Assembly: GCA_950295325.1 (NCBI GenBank)
Contig: OX485808.1
Coordinates: 8,496,501-8,560,500, forward strand
DNA length: 64,000 nucleotides
DNA from: Polytrichum commune
Taxonomy: Eukaryota; Streptophyta; Polytrichopsida; Polytrichales; Polytrichaceae
Direction: 5' to 3'
Shown: one piece after another, positions 33,401-47,000 of the stretch
Position numbering within the stretch: the stretch's first letter is position 1
Layout: every line of letters starts with the position of its first letter
Program-made: the position numbers and the translations under genes
Notes under the pieces: generated by a model
Seen by the model: the letters and a program-made list of their open reading frames with translations, nothing else
The model's database searches: none
Told to the model about the DNA's origin: nothing

Positions 33401-35290
33401 CACCTATTGAGTAGGTCACAAGGGATTGATGAGTTTCTTAATGAAGTAGTGCTCATCATAGGTGTCCGGCATAGAAACTTGGTGAAATTGAAGGGATTGT
33501 TGTCTCTGAGATGATAAACGTCTATAGGTGTACGAGTTTGTCAAAAACACCAATCTTGCGGAGGCTCTCTTCGGTATGTTGATGTGCCCCCATTGTAGTG
33601 CAAATTAACAATGTTCAAGTGAGTAACTCAAAGTGTTGAATTGTTGATTTTCTTTCCTCAAAGGCCTATAACCATAATGCATGCTACTCAAGACTATGAT
33701 TTTTTGGGTCCTTGTTTGAAAGTATTAGGTTCAAGCATTTGAATTTGCTGATGTGTTTGAGGTTAACAGAGGGAAAAGGTGAACATGACATGCATTGAGG
33801 AGTATGATAGAGTATATGTCTTAGCATTGCTCAAGGTCTTCATCACCTCCATGAAAATGCCCTACCACGGATAATACAGAGACGTCAAAGCTCCAAATAT
33901 TATGTTGGACAAAAACTTGAATGCGAAGATTGCCAACTTTGATTTGGCCCAATTGTTTCCGATGATGAGAGTCACATCACTACCTTATACGTCGCTAGAA
34001 CCACGTGACTTTTCTATTTTTGAGTCTTGGCATCCATAGCCATCATATTAAGTAGTAATGCTAGCACTTAACCTTTTGATTTCATGCATTTTGTGTTCAG
34101 TAACAACTGTAACTATATATGCTTGTCGAGTAATCATGGTGATTCAAGGTGGACCTTGCTTTGTGAATCTTGCTTGACATATGTTTTCGAACTTGCTACT
34201 TAATGTTAATATGATGCTTGCACATATTTTGACAGTTCAGTTTGTAATATAGTCATTTTCTTTATGAGGTTAAATGCCATTTTTTTCTACTAGATGTCGG
34301 TCACATGTTCAACATGGCTCAATATACAAAGCTTAACTTGGTAGTAAAAACTATTAACTATTTCATTTTAAATATTGTGAAACTAGTTAAACAAGTTCTA
34401 ATGTTTCATAATCAATTTGAACATGTACATAAATTTTTATGATATTGATTGAATCACGCAACTCGTGTTCGAATGTTCCATAGTAATCAACAACTATATG
34501 GCTCTTGACTTATATGCTTCCCAATGCCAATTTACTGAAAAAGTTGACATATTTAACTTTGGAGTGGTGGTGCTCAAGATTGTGAGTGGTAGAAGAAACA
34601 TTGACCCCAAATTATCAGTCAAAGTCTACTTCATTGAACACAGAAGTTCATTTGCTACTTCAGTTTATGCTTAGGAGGACGTCAAATACTTTTTGGATTC
34701 TGTTTTTTGCATCCACCAATATATCCTATACTATGCCCCTTTTCTTTTTTTATTCCAACCGAATTATAGTACATTCTATAATGACTAAAAAAATCCTTTG
34801 CTTTTTTGTAATTCAATATTATATGAGGTTGTGAGGATTAAACAATATCTACTTTGGGGATTCAAATGGTAACTTGGCTCTCTGTTATGTACATGATGTA
34901 AGCATGGAGATGTCACGAGGAAGAAAGGCTACTCGCTATTATGGATAATTCATTGAACTTCCAAGGCTATGAGGCCGAAGTGGAACGAAATTACGATCAG
35001 TGGTGCTCTATTGTGCCTGCAATTGCAACTGGACAAAAACAACCATCCACTGCCAGAGTGGTCTTGTTGTTAAAAAGCCTAGAGAGTCATTCAGTTCGCA
35101 TCAACAGTATGGATCCTTTATGAAGACGGCGGAATCAAATTCTGGAGTAACTGCAATCAACTTCAAAGACTTTGAAAACAAACCTCTTCTCCATTTCCAG
35201 GACAGATTCGATCCCTTCCAGTTCAAGGACACCGTGCTTTCCTCCAACTCAGGGAAATTCCACTTACATCGAGCTTACCACAGTAACTCC
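30406..35290 (+). pseudogene. Decayed LRR receptor-like kinase, paralogue of 10613-18766
   Basis: Exon remnants follow the intact gene in order: signal peptide plus linker (30406-30578), N-cap (31022-31223), one LRR (32290-32370), end of the membrane exon (about 32530-32596), P-loop exon (32697-32809), lobe-N exon (33365-33574), catalytic exon (33772-34003), APE exon (about 34495-34640) and C-terminal exon (about 34900-35290). Several exon edges still show GT and AG signals. The exons for most LRRs and the cysteine-rich region are missing. The P-loop has become GGKGRV, the lobe-N exon frameshifts into TGA TAA, the HRD region is frameshifted, DFG reads NFD and APE is lost. It cannot encode a kinase. 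Confidence 0.9.
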
Positions 35291-35397
35291 AAGATGGTGG
35301 AGATGTACAATTGTGAGGTAAAACCAGTGTGCAATATAATGCAAGTCATGTCCTAACTTTAAATAATATCAATGATATGAAATGTAACTTGGTACTG

Positions 35398-35552
35398 CAT
35401 AACATTATTCAGATCCATTACAATGTTTTGTGGGATTGCCAGTTTCCATGGAATATTCCACATTCAAACTAAACGTGGAGAATATCTAGGAATATTCCAT
35501 GAAATATTGTCAGTCACACAGATCATTGTTATGGGTCTGAATAATGTTAAGT
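35398..35552. mobile_element. MITE family A, copy 2
   Basis: About 155 bp with ends CATAACATTATTCAGATCC / GGGTCTGAATAATGTTAAG and an interior similar to copy 1 (a paired GAATATTCCA region). It lies just past the end of the receptor kinase pseudogene. Confidence 0.7.
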
Positions 35553-37330
35553 GGTTATACTAAATATTGCTAGTTTGGCATCAATATGAATTTATTAACA
35601 ACTTGGGGTAATCGTTGAACAACCATGTTAGGCCAAGTGGCTCATATCTTCATTGGTGTTGAAATATAGACATCTTCTCTTCTTTTGTCGTCTTGTCTTT
35701 TTCCTAATTTTATAGCATCCTAGCAATATTATAGTGGGTTCATTCCATGTAAGAAATGCACTGTGGGTTGACCATATTAGTAAGTGCATTCTGAACCAAT
35801 TGTTTCCTATAAAATGAGATCATGACATGTATATCTAGAATTCACACTCAATCAAGGTTGGAATTGATTGATTTAACACGGTTTGAGTACCCAAAAGGAT
35901 TTTCACTCATCGCCTTCATTTAATACCCTATATACTATTTTTTGGTGGATGAAGATAGACTTGCAATAAGTAAGCCTCCAATATTTTTACATATAAATGC
36001 TTCAACACTGGTCAATGAAGTCATGGAAGATTGTTTCATTTGTTGTATGTCTTTCATACAAATTGCTTCCTACAATAAACGTCATTTTAGTCAACGACTC
36101 AACGCAATTACCCTTTCAAGTCTACCATGGTGTGATTGGTTAAAGAGTCATAAGTCAACATTGAGCCACTTGAATTTTTATACCAACGTGAATTTCTTTT
36201 TGCATATTTGAAAGCCAATTTATGAGCCCGCGTACTTCATTATCTTGTAGTTTATCTACATACGTGCATCGAAGCTTTGAGAGAAGGGTGGCAAGGGGGG
36301 CTATTTATCTAATAATTTTTCTTTTCTAATACCCTATTTTTTTCTACTTCTACTTTGACCCATTTTCTTACACCCTTTGGTAATTTGAGCTTAATTTTTT
36401 CTGTTTAAACTTAACCCTATGTTAATTCCCAAAATGCCACTTTTGTCTTGTTTAAAATCACCTAAACCACTTGCAACTAGTTTGGATTGTACGGGAGATT
36501 TTGAATTGGATGACATGCCACATGAGTACCTAGGTATAAATGTTCATCCACATTGTCTACATCCAAGGGAAGACTCTCTACAAGGTTCGTACCATCCTAA
36601 GCTCAATACCCTAAATGTAGTTCTAGGAAAAAAATATATTACTTGACATTAGAGGCTACCATATAGTATTTAAAATGCAATATGTGAATAGAATAGATGT
36701 TATATCACATTGAATTTTTTTTAAATGCTTGCACAAATGAAGAGTACCCTATATCAAGTCTCACCATATTTCTCATAATTCGATAATGAAGTACCTAGGA
36801 TCTCATTTCAAATTTCCAAAAGTATAATTTAGCTTTTATAATATATCTCGTTCAGTACACGCACGCATGATGACATGGATGTCCATGTTCAAACATATTA
36901 TACCAAACTGCAACCTTGTTTGGGACATGCGCTTGTCCCAAAACATGACCTTGTTCTTGTTGTACAGAACATATGTGTTGCAATTCCTATCTTTGAATCA
37001 CATGACATGGATACGGGACGCGAGACAGACTCATAGTGGATGACATGTTAGCCTCCCATCTCCCGGGTTGGGGTTGATAGTACACACCGTTGTTATTCCA
37101 TATATTCAAGTTGGGCCCCGCCACCTGCCACAATTGGCAATAGATGCTTTACCCTTGTTGATTTACAAACCTTAGCTCAATTAATGTGAGTGGGGCAGCA
37201 GGCACGACGAGGTCCACACACCACAACCCCACTGCAACCCATCTTGGAAGACCAAGCCACTACTCATATGCTCAGCCCAAGAGCCTTTCCAAAAAAATAA
37301 AACTCAAAATAAAATATAAATAGGTAGATG
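35553..37330. other. gene-free interval
   Basis: No supported coding exon. Open frames at 35942-36211 and 36419-36646 show no family motif. Confidence 0.35.
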
Positions 37331-37718
37331 CATAACATTATTCAACCATGTGGGTCAGTTCCAAGACCCATGAATTCACATATTATTTTGTTATGCACAT
37401 ACAGTTGATTAATCATCATATTCCATGGGCCCCATTTTAGGAATATTCATAGGAATTATTGTTCCTCCCTAGAATATTTGAAGGAAACATTGTTCATCCT
37501 AGTAGTACTCCCTATAATTATTATTAATAATAGCATTATGAAAATACTTCCATTATTCATAATATTCTTATTACTCAAACCAGCACTATTCATTATTCAT
37601 ACCGTCGTTAATTTCTTCTTATTTTCTAGATTTCTTCATGTATAGATAAGATAGTGAAGGCCCATGTCACATGCTATATATAGAATGGAACACACCCATG
37701 CAGCTGAATAATGTTATG
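37331..37718. mobile_element. MITE family A, copy 3 (longer interior)
   Basis: Ends CATAACATTATTCA and TGAATAATGTTATG match the other A copies exactly over 13-14 bases, but the element is about 390 bp and its interior is unrelated and very AT-rich with many ATTATTCAT words. This is the pattern of different internal sequences captured between the same ends. Confidence 0.6.
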
Positions 37719-38574
37719 TGGCATTTCATATGAAATACCCAAAAAAACAACATCCCAATGACAAGAAGGTGTGAGGTTACCAATTGACTCAAGCCTTTTC
37801 TACTATGTTCAAGGGTACCTATAGGATTAAGGACTCAACATTTAATATCTCTAATTTTGTCTCACACTGTGCACTGTGTAGACTACCTGTTTATGATGAT
37901 TTTTAGCACATTATCTGTTGTACTGGCACTACAAATACACAAGTTACAGTGCACTTCGAGAACATCTTTGCCATGTGCTAAAGCTACAGCAGCTTCAGCA
38001 ATATCGGTAACAAATCTAAGGTCAATGGACACATTGTAAATTACTTTATAGGGGTCCTTATGAAAGAAAAACTTTTTCCAATGAGCCCACACCCCTTAGG
38101 AAATTAAACTTTAAATTTGTTTGAGATTATTAGCAAGTCCAAATCCAGCCCATTCTGTAGTCATTTTCTCAAAATTTCTAAGCTCATACAGTATGCATAT
38201 CCTGTACATTGTCAAAGTGAACATTCCTTTTCTTGATAGTATCAAGAAAAGATTGATTTGGAGAAACCATTTGTTCTGCCTTTAAAGTTCTCACTCTGAA
38301 TAGGGTTATTTTATGGGCTTCACCTTGCATATCTGCTTTTTATAAGAAATTAGATTACTACATATTTTCAAGAGAGAGTCCAATGGTTAACAACTACCGT
38401 GCCTTTGGTTAAGTGGCCAATATGGTCAGTCAACAAATTTCAATATTTGATCAGGAATATCGTAGATGCAACCAAAAGATTATCTTATCATGTATTTGAT
38501 GCCCATAGTTCACTGCTAATTACACGTAAGTCCATATTCATGCCTCCAAAAGAGTAATTGAGATGTCAGTTTTC
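37719..38574. other. 3' flank of the NUDT-like gene; unexplained open frame
   Basis: A 69-codon minus-strand frame (37883-38092) reads like real protein in part (DLRFVTDIAEAAVALAHGK) but has no recognised family and no clear partner exons. It may be a stray exon relic. Otherwise nothing is seen. Confidence 0.3.
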
Positions 38575-41500
38575 TCATTCATTGTCCCCTTGCTGCAATG
38601 CTTGCTGAAGTTCCAGATACCCATGTTCATTTGGATTGATAAATCTGCAAGGTAAGAATAGTTCAGTTCAAAAATCCTTCATAACAGCTGTTCTCACTTC
38701 AGTATACGCATTCCGCAGTAAGCTGGTCCAAAAAATGTGCATCGTTGTTATTTCTGAGGAAAGTTGTGGGATAGGATGATAAAAAACAAACCCATGTCTG
38801 TACAGGAAATCGATGACAACAAGAGCTGAATTCGGTTTATAGCTTCCAGTGGAGGAGCGAATCATCTTCGCAACATCCACGACTCGCAAAATTTTGAAAG
38901 CATCAATTTCACCATCTGACCATAGCCATCAGAACACACATGCTCTTGGTTTCAAGCTTTGAAGTTCTTCAGTAAGAATCTGACAAGCTAGTATGGAAGC
39001 AACCAGATGTCCATCAAAGCTGTAATTTTAGCTCTAAAGTCAAATGTTGCTAAAGGTTCAGATTATCAGACCATTATTTGTAGGTTGCCAGTCGAATGGA
39101 ACTTCAAGATCGTAGCAAAAGATGACATCTCGCTTGCACATTTCACCATTGATCTGTTCGTAGCTAATGCTTCTCACAGGTATAGCCCTGTAGACCTTGC
39201 CAGTCAGTGCAACAGGTGCCTTTGAAATCGATCCATTATAGTACATTGAGTCCTCTATCCTTAGTATGGCCCTTATTAGCCTTTCAAGGTCAAGGCCGTC
39301 CTATAAGTGCGTCTTTGAAAATTGAGATGACTTGTGTTGAGAGAAACATAAATTATGCTAAAATAATGGGCATCCTAGTAATCCATATATAAGATTTTGA
39401 TAGCAAATAGTTGCAATCAATTCGTAGCAAGGTATGATTTGATGAAATTGGGTCCCAATGCTGAAAACTAAGTACAACAAAGCTTGAAAGACACAACAAG
39501 TACATAGAAATGATGGCTCAAATTATTCAAATTGTACATTGAAATCCTTCGCATACTTGACTGACATTGCACCCTAATTCCAACTGATTTCTTCAAGCGG
39601 AGAACCTCATTAGAAGAAAAAACACTATTTCAAGAAGGCTAACATTTCTAAGAAATGGTTAAAGGTGAAGTCATCAAGAACCAACTTTCAATTTTCTTAT
39701 GTCCAGGGCCAGTCAAGGCTTAGTTGATGTCTAGGACCAATGGTGCTTGCGAGACCAGGGAAGAGCAATTGGGCTTACTTTTCTGCCATGGATGCAGGTA
39801 TGTTAGCTCTTGCAGCAGCATACTTGATAAGGTTCTCCTTTGGGGTGAGGTTCACAGCCTGTTGTATATGAAAAACAACGGACAATATACATGTGCAATT
39901 ATAAGTAACTCTATGAACAGGAAATGATATAAACATCAAACAAGATACCTAAAAGAAAAGACTACAATACACGCCCAAATCAGAGTGGGGTATGATATTG
40001 TGGATGGGTTTAGTAATAAGAACTTGGTTGTCATCACATCGCACAGTCAATGTATAAAGAACTTGTATCAATTTTATCTGTGGCCCAAGAGTCTCTGCAT
40101 AAATAAGAACAGATGACGGTCTTTGCAGAAACCATAACATTCTTAAGTAGCCAATTTAAGTTCCAATACAAATGTAATAATTCTTAGGTAATCTGGATAA
40201 CCTACGAATAAAAATCCATTGGGGACCCGTGCCTTCAATTGAATAGTGGCAGGTGGAAGAAGGCTTTGTATTCAAACATAGACAACAATAAGGTGCCACC
40301 TAATGAGAGCTTGCCACTTGACTATGCTCGATGGCATTTATGCACGTACTCAAGGACCTTCATTAATTTTTTAATCGTTCTTGAAGCTGGAATAGAACGA
40401 GCACGTCCTTGGACATGCTTGAGAATACTATGACTGCAGTAATGAAGGTCGTCAGCATAGGCATCTAAATACACGCAAATTGGAGTGAGGTGGCAGGCAG
40501 AAGAAAGCCTGACCTGGCCACCAGCAACCAGATGGTCAAATCTACCAGGAAAGTCCTGGTGAAGCTTGTTTTCATCCCGAATGCTTACCCACAAAAACCA
40601 CTCTCCTTCAATGATTGTGAAACCATTCAAATGAGTGTGGTATGCCTGCAGACCGGTCCAAGTCGAATTGTATCAGATCAAATCAGATCAAATCAACTTA
40701 AACGCTAAAATACAGTAGGATGTGTGAATATTGAAGACCACTAAGGGGCACTTCACTCTGGAGCTTGAGGGGCCGTGGCCATTGAAATCCAAAACCTGTC
40801 ATGGGTGGAAACTGCCGACATTGTCCCATTTCACTTTACATTAGAACTTGGGGGCTTAAGGGACCAAGGAAGTTTGAATGGTTGAAGAAACCTACATAGT
40901 CCTACAATGCATGCAATGGATAATGTATCATGGTCTACTGAATTGTGGGCCACGCCTACTTCTTCGAGGTGGGTAACCAAACCAATAGACTATGACACTT
41001 CAAAATCAGATAGGCCTTGGATCATCATAACTTGCTGTGTAGAAGAGCTCACATGAACAGGATGGTAATGAAATGACCGAATGCTGAGAGCAAGGTCACA
41101 TATGTCTTTACACTACATTGGAAGGCCCATGACCACACAAAATTCAATGTCACTTCTGCACGGTACGGCCTTTGTATGAATTTCAAATGCCTTTACAATT
41201 TCATGCTCACAGCCCTTATACATATTGTAAAGTGCCCCTAAAAGCAGTATTTTGGCATTTGGGTAACAACCATTGATGTCTTTTGCAATGCATTTCATGA
41301 CATGAAATTTGCGGCTGCGATCTGTAATGTCAGGATGACATTACTCTCAACTTGACAAGGAAAAAGCATAGAACCCGGTTGTAAGTCAGTCTACAGAAAA
41401 CTTACTTTGGTGCCCATATATGGAACACACGCTCGTTCCAACCAAAAAAGAGATGGTGCGCCAAAGCTTGACACCACTGGATATCGCTGTGTGCATATAC

Positions 41501-42846
41501 CCAATATCATGTGATCAATTTCCATACCTAGACATTGAAGCATGTAATCAGAGTTCAACACATGCTACAAAACATTCCTCAGTTGCCCCTAGAAATTTCG
41601 CTTGCCAGAGTAAGCACTATTAGCCAGGTCATAATTAAGGCAACTCCTATGGTCACTGGAAAATGATTCTCTCAATAATCAGCTTTCTAGATTTCTTTTT
41701 TTTCCTTTTTCCTTTTTTTTTTTGGGCGGGGGCGTTAAAGACCACATGCTCATTCCACCCACAAAACCTACATGTTTTCCAAAACCTTATTGCCCACCGA
41801 ATTTTGAGACTAACCCTCTAAACCCCTTCCCACCCTCAAAAATTGAAGGTCAAAGAACTTTAGAAGGTCTTCTCTCTCTCAATAATCGGTGGGCAATGAA
41901 ATTTTTTGATACATGAACTCTATGTGTGAGGTGAGCATGTGGTATTGGCCCAAAATGCTTTGAAAGCCAATTTTCAAGAGGATAGTCTTACAGCGACCAT
42001 AGGCGTAAGGATTGGTGTGGGATTTTGGCACCTCATTGCGCCAACTATGGATCTTCCCTTCCTTTCTCAGAATTTCCATTACTCCTTCAACAGCAGCTGT
42101 GCAGTCCTTTTCCCTTTGCAATGTCCGATTCAGTGTGATAATTTGCCCTCGGCTGTCTTCACTGAATATAAAAATTCCTGGGAAGCGCCTCAAATGTGCT
42201 GCAAATCTGAAGCAACAGATCTTCAGCTACAAATACCTTTTATAATACACAGAAACTATAACCAGCTAAAACAAGAAAGTGTAGCTAAAGAACTCGTGTA
42301 TTTTTAGATTACAAAGTCGGAAGGGGGATCATTTGTGTGGTGGAAATGTTCTTGTCTGTAACCATGTTGACCCTTCTTGCATATGATGAGCAGACAAAAA
42401 ATTCATTTCATAGACTTACTTCGGATGCACATAGCCAACGTGGAGCCCTTGACCAGCAACAAATTTGAGGAAGTTCTTGAGCTGACTCTGTAACATTCAA
42501 ACAAGTTGTATTGTCAAAAGTTTCACCTATCCAAATGCCAGCTCCTTTGCACATGATCCACACAAAGTAATGTCCGTTGCAAAACAAATATCATCATTCC
42601 CAGTTCACTCTATCATCTAATAAACACTACTTAAGGTGATGTAACTATATGTAGATACATTTATGTGGTGTGTACCCGATTGGAGTTGCAAACATTGACA
42701 TGAATCCAGTAGCCCTCCAGACCTTCAATCTCAAGGGCATATCGGGATGGGGTGTTATGCGTTGTCATGGAAGAGAAATTTCCCACCTGATCGATGGGGA
42801 AATCTGAGTAGGCTGTGCCAGGATATCTATTTGGTTTAGGCAACAT
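38575..42846 (-). CDS. NUDT20/24-like protein (DUF4743 plus Nudix fold) with degenerate Nudix box
   Basis: Nine exons: 42846-42676, 42487-42420, 42206-42032, 41486-41406, 40645-40514, 39858-39779, 39187-39072, 38915-38792, 38644-38575; all phases fit, giving about 338 aa. It follows the plant NUDT20/NUDT24 family from end to end: GYVHPKFAAHL, SWRNE, SFGAPSLFWLERA, FLWV, FDHLVAGG, SYEQINGEMCKRDVIFCYDL, SALVVIDFLYRHGF, GYLEL. Family members hydrolyse nucleoside-diphosphate-linked or thiamine-type substrates through the helix REUxEExGU. Here that helix (exon 39858-39779) reads KYAAARANI instead of a KECEEEAGI-like segment, so the metal-binding glutamates are absent though the frame is intact. 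The ATG at 42846 is the first in frame; a plastid transit peptide could lie in an unseen upstream exon. Confidence 0.85.
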
Positions 42847-44074
42847 TGTATTGCTCAATAAGCCCCCTTAAAATTTCTACAGATCCTCCACAGGCTGCAG
42901 TCACCAAAAGCAAATTCTTCTGTAACCACCTTTTGTTCTGTGATTACGTCCCACCAACCCTGGGAAAAACCAGCGTCCTGCTACTTTTCTGAAAAAACAT
43001 CAACCTAGGTTCACTTAGTTCAGGACCAAGGCTCTGACATCTGAACTGTATGTCACGATCTTTCTCTGGAAGTGGTTTCTAACTGCAGCTCTTCGTATCT
43101 CCAATCAGGATTTATCATCCTTTCAATTCTGCAACTGGAGGTACAACTCTTGAACAACCCTAAAACACTTCTATCACCTTTTTTATTTAACACAAGACTG
43201 CATTGTGCATTGACCAGTTCAGAAATCCTACCATCTTGACAATAAAGCACCAATTGAAAGCAATCCCAGTGCCACTTGATTTGCAGAGGACAGAATGTAA
43301 TGCACCTACAGTTCTTGAGGACGTGGTGCCCAGTCATGGCGATAAGAAAATCGAAGTAATTGCTGAAGCCTACAATGCTGAAAGAGACTAAGACACCTGC
43401 GGTCTTTTTCTTGACAAATTTGAGGTATGGATGCTCAAAGCCCATCTCCCATTGACAGAAAAGCAAGGACCAAAGTATAGCAGACACTAGCTGTCCATTG
43501 ATATAGCATAGTATGACATTCAAACAACCACTTCACTTGCATTTACAAAAATTGATGCGAGATGTCAACATGTGATACATTGCATTAATTTGGCAACTAT
43601 CCAGGAGCCTCCAGAAAGTGTCTGGAACATTCAAATATTTAACAAACTGCAGTCCTTGATATCAAGATATAAATACATGCAAGGAACCAATTCCCGGCTC
43701 TTCCCATGTTCGGACTCAAGAGTGGTATGAATAAAGGGACTGACGATAGTACAATAACATTGACATCTATCATTACATGCACTATGTGAAATCTACGTCA
43801 GAAGTCCATTATTTTTACCATAGATAATTGAATTCATCTCTTATTGTGGAAAAACATCAAATTATGCTCGAGTAAGGAGCCAAAATTTTATGATACAGAT
43901 GGTAAGAGTGGCAATCTTACATATGCCATATCTTACACTTGGACAATCCACAAAGCCAGATAATGGCTAACATTGAGCCAATGACAATGATCGTATCAAC
44001 TTCAAGAGTAAATCTTGCCCTGCTAAAAAGCCATTGCCAAGACAAAACTGCTGCCCAGAAAAAGAAGTATCCAT

Positions 44075-47000
44075 TTAGCTCCCAGCTGCACCATACAATT
44101 AATTATGTGTTAGTCACCCCTGATTTCACCAGATGTGCGAAACCCACCCAAAAGTTTTAAAAGAAAAAGATTTTACTCACGATGCTTGTCTGGAAGATCC
44201 ACGTGGACAAAGAAGCTAGCCCCAACAATCAAGTAACATAGCACCAGCATAAGCCCCTTGAAGTAGTTGGCAGTACCTTCCTGTTTCACATAGTTGCAAC
44301 AACATGAAAAGAAGTGAATATAAAATAATCAGCTTACTAAATCTTAATATTTGTTGAATCAAGTTACTGCAATATAGATGCACAGATGACAAGAGCAATT
44401 CAATCTGATCACTTCGTGAAATGCCTTTTACCTCTCAAATCTCGTCAGAAAAAGCCCATAGACACACAAAATATAATCTGATGGGAGTTAGAATTAAATG
44501 AAATCATTAGAAGTGCTCCACAGTACATTCAGCTCAAGTTTCACATCCAAATAACTTGTAGAGCCCCAAAACATTACACCCTCAGAAAACAAACATGTAA
44601 GTGAACTCAAGTTATAATGACCAAGTTCAGCTTTTGCAGCTAACTCTTCCAAAGCACTCCCTTTTGTTGCTGATTACCTTTGGGGGTAAACATAAATAAA
44701 CTATATAGACATAGCAAAATATATAGGTGGATAGATACATATTTGAGTGAGTCCTCACCTTGAGCATGAAAGCAACCACCAGAACAGTGATGAAAAGGGA
44801 TGCAGTCTCATAGAGTTCAAAATTGAGGTCCATGTGAGTTCCCATAGGCCATCCAATGACAACACAAAACGGAATCTGCACAAGCAAGCTTTTAAATCAA
44901 CTCAAAGTCTCAATTCACGCAAATGATCATTGCTGTACCACTTGAACTATCCATTTTCACGAAGGCCTTTTTTCTACTCACCACAAACATTGAAATTTGC
45001 GTGGACGAACCAATGGCCACACCCAAAGATATATCCTGCCAAAGAGATGGAACAACTCCAATGAGTGAGATACAGTACCATCAGAAGATTTTAAAGATGA
45101 GTGCAGACTGTGTTTACACATGTGAAATAAGTTTAGGTGGGGTTTTAGGTCCTGGCTACATGCACGGATCTGCACCATGCCAACATGAAAAGAAAATTGC
45201 AAAAACCAAATCAAATGCTGCTAAGTCCAGTGCAAGTATGAATAGAAGACTCAGCATACATTATGGTATCACTTACCAGTTTATCTTTCAAAGCAAACAT
45301 TATTGCACTTGTATGTTCTGCTGCATTCCCAACAATTGGTAGGATGATAACACTTATGAACGCAATAGGTATGTTCCACGAAGCTGAAGCTCCCTAAGCA
45401 TCACAAAGAACACACAATGTAAGAACATGATTAGACACTACCTAATTTAACTACCACAGGGTTTCATCAAAATCAAACCTGAGATTGTGCTTACTTTAGA
45501 GTTACCCATAAGGTTTCCAATTCAATCTCCGGGTGAGTTGGCTAAGAAGTGAGTTTGAAACTTATGTGTACAATCACCCCAGGGTTTCTTAAAGCTTCAC
45601 ATGCTAGAAGAGCAGGGCCGGGCTATAAGTGGATTGGTGGGCCAAACTAGCCTTGCATAGGCCAAGCCAGGATTTAGGGTGGCAGGGCCAATGGGTTAGA
45701 CCCTATAATTTTAGATCCTAAAGTTCTCTCTAAATATTTTGAACTGAAAGAGGGCCAAGAGTCTCACCCAACTTTGAAAATCAGGCTCCAACAAAAGATG
45801 CTCTTACAAGCTCTTAATAGAAAAGTGCCTCAAAGAGTGACCAACTTCCTAGTTTGGTCCCTCTTTTGAGAGACTTTGCAGATAACTCTAGCTCCAGCCA
45901 ATATATCAAGAACAAAAATAAGTGATGTACCTCAATTGCACCAACTAGATATTCAGAGAGGATGGATATAAAAATTGTCAAGGCAGCCAACCAGCCGATG
46001 GAGGTCCAGAAACCTAGTAAAATCTCCTCTGAATCCAAGGGACCCGCATCGTCTCCTGTCTCCTAGAAAACATAGCCAGAAACTTGTTGAAGCTTTCAAT
46101 CTATTTTACAAATATTGTATTGTTCTAAGAGAATGAAATAAATCAGAAGCGCAGCTTAAGTCATGACAAGAATTTCTGCCTGATACTAGAGATAACTCAA
46201 CATGACTTTTGGTCGGGAGTTGGTTATTTTGCATACATCACCTACCAAGTTTGGTTAAGTTTTTGGTGCATAAATGAAGGTAGTGTGGAGGTTCGACCAA
46301 ACAACATTCTATATCGGTTCAATAAGGGTCAAACTCATTTTGGCATGCCAAGAGGTGCTAAAATGAGTTTGACCCTCAATGAACAGAAATAGGTTGCTCT
46401 TTATTCAAATTCAAACACTACCTCCGAGCATGCACCCCAAGTGAAAGGAAATTATTGATTTTGTATGCAAAACAACCAATGGAAAATCATAGGGAACTGA
46501 CTCCTAACACAAAGTCCATTGAGTTAAACAATAACTCTACTTGATGGCTTTAATAATTCCAAGAAGCTCCTAGATGATTCTTCACCTCTTCTGAGTCATA
46601 TAGATCTCGGTGACTTTTGAGCTGGAAATATAGGTAGGCTGTGTATGCCACCAACATTACAATGCTGCTGAACCTTGACAAAACAAGCTCAGATTTTCCA
46701 ATTTGCAGTTCAGTTCCAGTAGCATGGAGAGCTGCTGGGAAAAGAAGGCCCATGACTGCCATTAACAACAGGCTTGAACTAACTTGAGCTGTCACCTGCA
46801 TAGTGGGACAACAGTAAAGTATAAACAAGATAGAAACCTTACCCTAAAAAAGAAGGTGCTATAACCATTAAGTGTTGAGTATAGCTAATATTATTAGATT
46901 GATACGACTTTAAATATTCTTTAAATATGCAAGTTACCAATCAAAAGGGATTCCAACGCACCAAAACAAACCTTATTTGAATTTGGTATGCAGAACCTAT

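Noticed and set aside
37883..38092. Protein-like minus-strand frame containing TDIAEAAVALAHGK
   Set aside because: Looks partly coding but no family or neighbouring exon could be identified, so no gene is called.
43053..43523. 156-codon minus-strand frame between CAX and the NUDT-like gene
   Set aside because: Not recognisable as protein; it may be leader or intron of the NUDT-like gene. Kept out for lack of support.
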